Source of the DNA: Thermoprotei archaeon
GTDB taxonomy: Archaea > Thermoproteota > Thermoprotei > Thermofilales > B15-G2
Direction of reading: 5' to 3'
DNA length: 17,269 bases
NCBI GenBank assembly: GCA_003649445.1
Contig: QMRV01000043.1
Coordinates: 1-17,269, forward strand
In this document: positions 13,265 to 17,269 of the stretch, piece after piece
Numbering within the stretch: position 1 is the stretch's first letter
Layout: the number at the start of each line of letters is the position of its first letter
The notes under the pieces: generated by a model
Told to the model about the DNA's origin: nothing
What the model saw: only the letters and a program-made list of their open reading frames with translations
Databases searched by the model: none
Position numbers and translations under genes: made by a program

Positions 13265-13597
13265 TTATGGTATTATTTTTGTTATTATTGTTGTTGCTAG
13301 TGTTATCATTATTCCTATTAGTGTAGTCATCATTATTTTGTATAGTTTATCTAATTCTCTTAAGAGACCAACAATATCCGCTTTAAGCTCGCTTCTTAAA
13401 GCACTTATCTTATAGTCGAGCTCATTTTTCAGTCTCTCTTCGAGTTCTTTTAAGTCTTGTTTGGTCGCTACTTCACGTAAAGCCGCCTCGACTATGATAA
13501 GACGTAGATCAGGCTCTGCTACAGGAAGTTCTACTAGCTCTTTTCTAGCAGCCTTATCTTTACGAAACATTTCAACTATTTCGGCAGCACTACTCAT
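13265..13597 (-). CDS. tail-anchored coiled-coil protein of unknown function
   Basis: A 110-residue hypothetical protein. The N-terminal part (MSSAAEIVEMFRKDKAARKE and on) is helical. Residues about 41-86 (starting LREVATKQDLKELEERL) form a long charged coiled coil. A single hydrophobic helix at about 88-108 ends the protein, so the coiled coil should face the cytoplasm as a tail-anchored protein or be exported in the opposite topology. The architecture (helical head, 'TKQDLKELE' coil, C-terminal TM) recalls small uncharacterised crenarchaeal and DUF1640-like proteins. I chose ATG 13597, about 28 bp from the TATA box; an upstream in-frame GTG (13603) or TTG (13621) is possible. The function is unknown. 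Confidence 0.72.
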   Translation of the reverse strand: MSSAAEIVEMFRKDKAARKELVELPVAEPDLRLIIVEAALREVATKQDLKELEERLKNELDYKISALRSELKADIVGLLRELDKLYKIMMTTLIGIMITLATTIITKIIP

Positions 13598-13620
13598 TCT
13601 CACATAAAATTGTTCTGTCA

Positions 13621-13630
13621 AATATATTAA
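13621..13630 (-). promoter_or_regulatory. TATA box of the coiled-coil protein gene
   Basis: On the minus strand TTAATATATT is centred about 28 bp before the ATG at 13597. No SD is present, consistent with a leaderless transcript. The longer TTG start at 13621 would lie inside this box, which argues against it. Confidence 0.5.
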
Positions 13631-13747
13631 GGTAGCTAGTGGCTTAGCTTTCTGATTTAATATCAGCTAATATTATTCGAAAACTTGCATTCACTTCTAC
13701 AGAATATAGTTTGTCTATAATTATGCAATATATATGCTATTTTTATG

Positions 13748-14608
13748 CTATTGCTTATTTTGTGAATATATTTTAGAGTACTCTTTTTTAATTACAATTA
13801 AGCCTACTATAATTGAAATTACTAGCGAAACTGCTAGAAAAATGTACACTGGCATGTAGTTTTCCAGTCCTTCTGGCTTACAAGGCTCAATTGGCTCTGC
13901 CTTCTTTAAATGCTTAGTAGGCCTTACTGTAATAAAGACCTTTATTTTCTTTAAGTTGACTCTACCGTTGTTTACGCCCGGCCAGTCGTAGATTACTTTA
14001 GCTCCATTGTAGTTAAAGTAGCCTAAACTCTTGTCTCCAGCTGGATCGTTTACTACTACGCCTTTATCACTTGTATACCCTACTGCTACTACAAGATGCC
14101 CGCTGCTCGTAATCTCAGTGCCCAATATAACGGGGCGGCCGGCGTTTATTTCGGCTACAAGCTCTTCCCACATAGGCGTGGTATCAACATAGGCTTCAAA
14201 ACCGAATAGTTTGAACAATTCTACTATCTTGCTCCACACTGCTCCTACCCCTGGTTCATAGACGTAGCCGTGTATACCGTAGCCGTAGTGCATTCTCGAG
14301 GCATCTGGCTGACGTTCATCAAAAACAAAGTCTCCTACCTTAAATTTACAAACAATGTACTTGCCGTAGAGGCTTTCATGAGGAAAAGGCTTACTGCAGT
14401 TAAGAGGCCAGGGCGGTAAAACACCATAGTATGCGAGAACCATTGCGACACACGTAGGTCCACATGAATACCTTCCATCAAACCATTCCGGTACATCGTA
14501 TTTCTGATTAATGTAAGGTACTTCAAGTACTTTAACAACATTGGGTTCAGCATAAGCTAAGCTTACGAGAACTACAAAAACAGTTAAGCATAAAACTGCT
14601 TCTCGCAC
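13748..14608 (-). CDS. exported membrane-anchored C39-like cysteine peptidase
   Basis: A 286-residue protein with a signal peptide (hydrophobic 4-17, likely cleaved near LAYAE) and an extracellular papain-like C39 domain. A C-terminal membrane helix (about 251-272) is followed by a short basic tail (KKEYSKIYSQNK). Catalytic residues fit the C39/C39_2 pattern: Q35 in PYINQ (oxyanion), C49 in SCGPTCVAMVLAYYG, H171 in SSGHLVVAVGY and N187/D188 in VVNDPAGD. The active site should face outside, tethered to the membrane. In bacteria C39 domains often cut double-glycine leaders inside ABC exporters; no exporter is fused or adjacent here. GTG 14608 is chosen because a TATA box lies 27 bp upstream. 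A TTG at 14614 would add two residues. The substrate is unknown. Confidence 0.85.
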   Translation of the reverse strand: MREAVLCLTVFVVLVSLAYAEPNVVKVLEVPYINQKYDVPEWFDGRYSCGPTCVAMVLAYYGVLPPWPLNCSKPFPHESLYGKYIVCKFKVGDFVFDERQPDASRMHYGYGIHGYVYEPGVGAVWSKIVELFKLFGFEAYVDTTPMWEELVAEINAGRPVILGTEITSSGHLVVAVGYTSDKGVVVNDPAGDKSLGYFNYNGAKVIYDWPGVNNGRVNLKKIKVFITVRPTKHLKKAEPIEPCKPEGLENYMPVYIFLAVSLVISIIVGLIVIKKEYSKIYSQNKQ

Positions 14609-14629
14609 ATGCAAAATTAAAGCCTACTG

Positions 14630-14642
14630 CTCATAAACATTT
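14630..14642 (-). promoter_or_regulatory. TATA box of the C39-like peptidase gene
   Basis: On the minus strand AATGTTTATGAGC is centred about 27 bp from the GTG at 14608, with no SD. It is back-to-back with the promoter of the sialidase-like gene. Confidence 0.4.
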
Positions 14643-14697
14643 CTAGATATTAATGAAGACCGAGCATGTCGCCCGAATACAGTTTTTGAGTGAAGTG

Positions 14698-14706
14698 TTT
14701 TATATC
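14698..14706 (+). promoter_or_regulatory. TATA box of the sialidase-like/EEP operon
   Basis: TTTTATATC is centred 27 bp before GTG 14729 and so supports that start over the in-frame GTG 14690 or ATG 14708, which would lie upstream of or inside the likely start-site region. Confidence 0.45.
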
Positions 14707-14728
14707 GATGACTTTAATAAACTACTGC

Positions 14729-15940
14729 GTGAGAGTAAAAGTTTCTAGGAAAATTCTTATACCCGAGGAACCTGAAGGAGGTATTGTTGTAGGCGACGTA
14801 TGTTATGTGCACAGAGACCGCGATATTCTCGTTCTATCGTATGGCGTCATAGTTGGGAGCGACCGCTACGATAAGTGGCGTGAAGTCTTCAGCTACGATA
14901 ACGGCAAAACCTGGACTAAAACTCGCTACCTTTTCTCAGCTAAAAAGAGAGAAAAGGGTGTTTACAGGTACTCGGGTTTAACCTACTTTCTCGACAAAGA
15001 AAAAGATGTATTACTCATGCTCTATAATAGAGGATTTTATCCCGAAGATGTTCCCACCAAAGCTCTATGGCAAGTATACTGGCGCATACTAGACAAAAGT
15101 ACTTTTGAGTGGAGTCCAGAAAGAAAAGTAAAGGCCTGCGGTATTGCCGATGACAAATATGTTTTTCCCGGAGTCCCGCGAGGCTCTTTAGCTGTTTCTT
15201 GTTCAAGACCCATTAAAACTAGGCAAGGAAAAATTCTTGTACCGTGTCAGCTCAAAGCCGTAGACGAGAAAGGAAATATCTGGTTCCCGTTTCCACACTA
15301 CTTCAGCCCATTCTACGAATCAGCATTCCTTATAGGAGAATGGAAGCGTGGAGAAATAGTGTGGGAAATAAGCGAGAAAATAACCATAGATCCTCACGTA
15401 TCATGTAGGCTTTGCGAACCAACAGTCGTCGAGCTGGAAGACGGCCGGCTTTTCGCAGTAATGCGTGGAGATAATGGTGCTTTTCCCGAGAAGCCAGGCT
15501 ACAAGTGGTACAGTATCTCAGAAGACGGCGGCTACACTTGGACCCCGCCGAAGCCTCTCAAATACGATGACGGCTCTTCTTTATACTCTCCTTCTTCCTG
15601 CTCACTTCTCTTTCGAAGCATTAAAACGGGCAAAGTATACTGGATAGCCAATATTGTTGACAAAAATCCTGTCGGAAATAGACCTAGATATCCTCTATGC
15701 ATAGCTGAAATAGATGAGGAGAAATTAGTGGTCATGAAGAAAACTGTAGCAATTATTGACACTAAGAGACCCGAAGACTCTCCTATGGTCCAGTTATCTA
15801 ACTTCCGCTGCTATCAAGACAGAAAAACAGGGGACATAGTGCTATTTATGGCGAGGTACGGTGAAAGAGGAGATAAAGGCGACTTAATCATAAGAAGTCC
15901 TCTCTACATGTATAGAATCAGGATACTGAACTATGACTAA
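14729..15940 (+). CDS. sialidase-fold (BNR/Asp-box) protein, possible glycoside hydrolase
   Basis: A soluble six-bladed beta-propeller-type protein (403 aa) without signal peptide. Two Asp-boxes of the S-x-D-x-G-x-x-W type are present: SYDNGKTW (55-62) and SEDGGYTW (264-271). The segment EPTVVELEDGRLFAVMRG before the second box is typical of the sialidase superfamily. The FRIP-type arginine motif of true sialidases is not evident at the N-terminus, so sialic acid cleavage is doubtful. A phosphorylase or hydrolase for another glycan, or a non-catalytic propeller, is possible. GTG 14729 is chosen from the TATA box and because the preceding 13 residues (MKCFISM...) do not look like the fold's start. 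The gene overlaps the next one by 8 nt, implying co-expression with a phosphatase/nuclease-family protein. Confidence 0.8.
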   Translation: MRVKVSRKILIPEEPEGGIVVGDVCYVHRDRDILVLSYGVIVGSDRYDKWREVFSYDNGKTWTKTRYLFSAKKREKGVYRYSGLTYFLDKEKDVLLMLYNRGFYPEDVPTKALWQVYWRILDKSTFEWSPERKVKACGIADDKYVFPGVPRGSLAVSCSRPIKTRQGKILVPCQLKAVDEKGNIWFPFPHYFSPFYESAFLIGEWKRGEIVWEISEKITIDPHVSCRLCEPTVVELEDGRLFAVMRGDNGAFPEKPGYKWYSISEDGGYTWTPPKPLKYDDGSSLYSPSSCSLLFRSIKTGKVYWIANIVDKNPVGNRPRYPLCIAEIDEEKLVVMKKTVAIIDTKRPEDSPMVQLSNFRCYQDRKTGDIVLFMARYGERGDKGDLIIRSPLYMYRIRILNYD

Positions 15941-16661
15941 TAATCTAACTCTGAAGATAGTTACGCATAATGCTTACTGGTTTCAAGGGTCTTCTTTCAT
16001 TGAAGAAAAGCCAGGTGACCCTTTAGGAGAAATATTAGAAAGACTTATCGGAATATATTCTCAGCTAAGTCCCGATGTACTATGTCTACAAGAAGTACAG
16101 TCTAAGAGAGCAGTCAAAGAAATAGCAGAAAAACTCCGCATGAAGTGTTTTTATGCAAAAGGAGTTCTATTCCCAGATTACGGTGGAGCTATTTTCCTGA
16201 AAAAGAACATCGAGGCGCTGAAGTACCAATATTCGCAGAAAAATGTAGCGAGAATGTGGCAGAAGCTGTCAATTAGGCTAGCTTCAGGTAAAACTATAAC
16301 TCTATGCAATCTACATTTGCCTTCAGGCCGCCTCTTAGGCAAAAAATCTCTCGTGTATAGGCTTCATAATCTCAAACAAGTTTTCAGCGAAGGAGAAGAC
16401 CCAGACATACTTGTTGGCGACTTCAATGAGCCTCCTCATGGACCAGTTTACGAATACATGTTGCCGAGAGGATACATTGATGTAGCTAAAGGAGAAGAGC
16501 CGACTACTCTTGGAGGACTACGCGTAGACTATGTGTGGGTTCATAGAAGAGTATTGAAGACTGTTCTCGAGTATTCTGTTTACAAAAACATAGTATTTCC
16601 AGAGAAAAATATTTTTCTAAGCGATCACTACCCTATAATAGCAGTAATAGCCTTGAAGTAA
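15933..16661 (+). CDS. endonuclease/exonuclease/phosphatase-family protein
   Basis: A cytoplasmic metal-dependent phosphodiesterase or phosphatase fold (242 aa, compact). The family landmarks are in order: HNAYW with N13, LCLQEV with the metal-binding E54, NLHLPSG with H128, VGDFNEPP with D163 and N165, a VDYVWV strand, and the terminal SDHYPI with D231 and catalytic H232. The set is complete, so activity is likely. Substrates in the family range from DNA to inositol phosphates and sphingolipids, and nothing here decides between them. The start ATG lies inside the last codons of the sialidase-like gene (8-nt overlap), with no strong SD, so translation is probably coupled. Confidence 0.9.
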   Translation: MTNNLTLKIVTHNAYWFQGSSFIEEKPGDPLGEILERLIGIYSQLSPDVLCLQEVQSKRAVKEIAEKLRMKCFYAKGVLFPDYGGAIFLKKNIEALKYQYSQKNVARMWQKLSIRLASGKTITLCNLHLPSGRLLGKKSLVYRLHNLKQVFSEGEDPDILVGDFNEPPHGPVYEYMLPRGYIDVAKGEEPTTLGGLRVDYVWVHRRVLKTVLEYSVYKNIVFPEKNIFLSDHYPIIAVIALK

Positions 16662-16685
16662 ATTTCGGATATTGACTCGTCGAGG

Positions 16686-17269
16686 TTACGGTATCCACAA
16701 TAGCTTCTGACCATGATTCCTAATTATAGTCTTTAAAGCGTTTTGAGTTCTGCCGACCCAGTATTCAGGAAAATCTTTCTGTTCAAAATAATGGTAGTCT
16801 GACCCTACAGTCAGCTTCACTCCTCTCTCAACCAACTTCCTTACTAAAATATCGTAGTCTTCTACAGCGTTAACAGTATTTTCATTCACTTCAACTACTT
16901 TGTCCTCGCTTGCAGCTACTTCACAGAACTCATCTAGCAACTCTTCGGGTATATTTTTCAAAGAAGAAGTCTTGAAGTAGCCCCATTTAACACCATCTCT
17001 TACACCGTAGTCAGGGTGAAGTATTACTTTAAACAGTTCGTTTTCAAGAATACTTATGTATTTTCTATGAACATATTCAATGTACTTGTCGCTAGTCTTC
17101 GGCCTCTTCCCCTCGGGTATAAGTTCGCCTAAATGAGGGGCCGCCGATAAGTAGTCTAATGCTTCTAGTACTTCATAGTGCTTCCTCGGGTTTATGGGAC
17201 ATGAACCTTTATCGTCTACTATTTCTACTTCAGCAGACAAAAATACTTCAAGTCTAGGAGAGAGGCGAC
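16686..17269 (-). CDS. PHP-domain phosphoesterase (5' end outside window)
   Basis: The C-terminal part of a PHP-fold metal-dependent phosphoesterase. The reading frame stays open to the window edge beyond a TTG at 17240, with RLSPRLEVFLSAEVEIVDD continuing the homology upstream. So the gene is truncated by the window and its N-terminal metal motif (HxH) is not visible. Visible PHP-like elements are AAPHLGEL, FKVILHPDYG (histidine), VVEVNENT (glutamate/asparagine) and the C-terminal GSDYHYFEQKDF with D and H metal ligands. Known PHP proteins include histidinol phosphatases, polymerase-associated domains and nucleotide or RNA 5'-phosphoesterases. The exact type is undecided. It converges with the EEP-family gene, 24 bp apart. 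Confidence 0.8.
   Translation of the reverse strand, partial: RLSPRLEVFLSAEVEIVDDKGSCPINPRKHYEVLEALDYLSAAPHLGELIPEGKRPKTSDKYIEYVHRKYISILENELFKVILHPDYGVRDGVKWGYFKTSSLKNIPEELLDEFCEVAASEDKVVEVNENTVNAVEDYDILVRKLVERGVKLTVGSDYHYFEQKDFPEYWVGRTQNALKTIIRNHGQKLLWIP

Noticed and set aside
13725..13754. GCAATA/TATTGC inverted repeat with ATGCTATT duplicated, at the 3' end of the C39-like gene
   Set aside because: The arms are short and AT-rich, partly inside the coding region, and there is no T tract to make a terminator convincing.

Overview
The window looks like part of the chromosome of a hyperthermophilic archaeon, most likely a crenarchaeon (Thermoprotei). Supporting signs are an AT-rich genome with AGA/AGG, ATA and CTA/CTT-rich codon use, and archaeal TATA boxes. 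Many isolated genes appear leaderless: the TATA box sits about 24-28 bp before a GTG or ATG start. Genes inside operons instead carry GGTGAT/GAGGTG-type Shine-Dalgarno (SD) sites. VapBC, RHH-DUF5678, Yip1 and rhomboid genes fit the same picture. The species cannot be named from the sequence alone. No tRNA, rRNA, CRISPR array or intact insertion sequence was found.

Layout. 1-4312 (minus): a complete carbohydrate-type ABC importer operon in the order stalked substrate-binding protein, MalF-type permease, MalG-type permease, MalK-type ATPase; the ATPase is cut by the window start. 4313-4688: a gene-free divergent promoter region. 4689-6193 (plus): a rhomboid intramembrane protease, a perfect 10-bp inverted repeat, a tiny secreted acidic Pro-rich peptide, a doubtful 51-codon ORF and a small helical protein. 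6216-8460 (minus): a tightly coupled three-gene operon of a Yip1-type membrane protein, a membrane-anchored beta-rich 'adhesin-like' protein and an ArsR-type regulator. 8608-9837 (plus): an M20 metallopeptidase. 9884-10645 (plus): a clearly broken calcineurin-like phosphoesterase gene. 10646-10999: a non-coding stretch with a 30-bp-spaced direct repeat and two related stem-loops. 11000-11771 (plus): an RHH-DUF5678 protein overlapping a retropepsin-like aspartic protease. 11774-13129 (minus): VapB, VapC and a SAM-dependent methyltransferase in one overlapping operon. 13265-13597 (minus): a tail-anchored coiled-coil protein. 13748-14608 (minus): an exported, membrane-anchored C39-like cysteine peptidase. 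14729-16661 (plus): a sialidase-fold (Asp-box) protein overlapping an endonuclease/exonuclease/phosphatase-family protein. 16686-17269 (minus): the 3' part of a PHP-domain gene cut by the window end.

How the genes may work together. The importer is a self-contained uptake system and the only well understood pathway here. The rest is accessory in character: four different protease types (rhomboid, M20, retropepsin-like, C39-like), two RHH regulators, one toxin-antitoxin pair, one pseudogene and several small proteins. The most distinctive candidates for undescribed biology are the rhomboid/secreted-peptide neighbourhood, the RHH-DUF5678/aspartic-protease pair, the VapBC operon with an overlapping methyltransferase, and the tandem stem-loop element at 10854-10929. 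Functional links inside these groups are inferred from gene order only.
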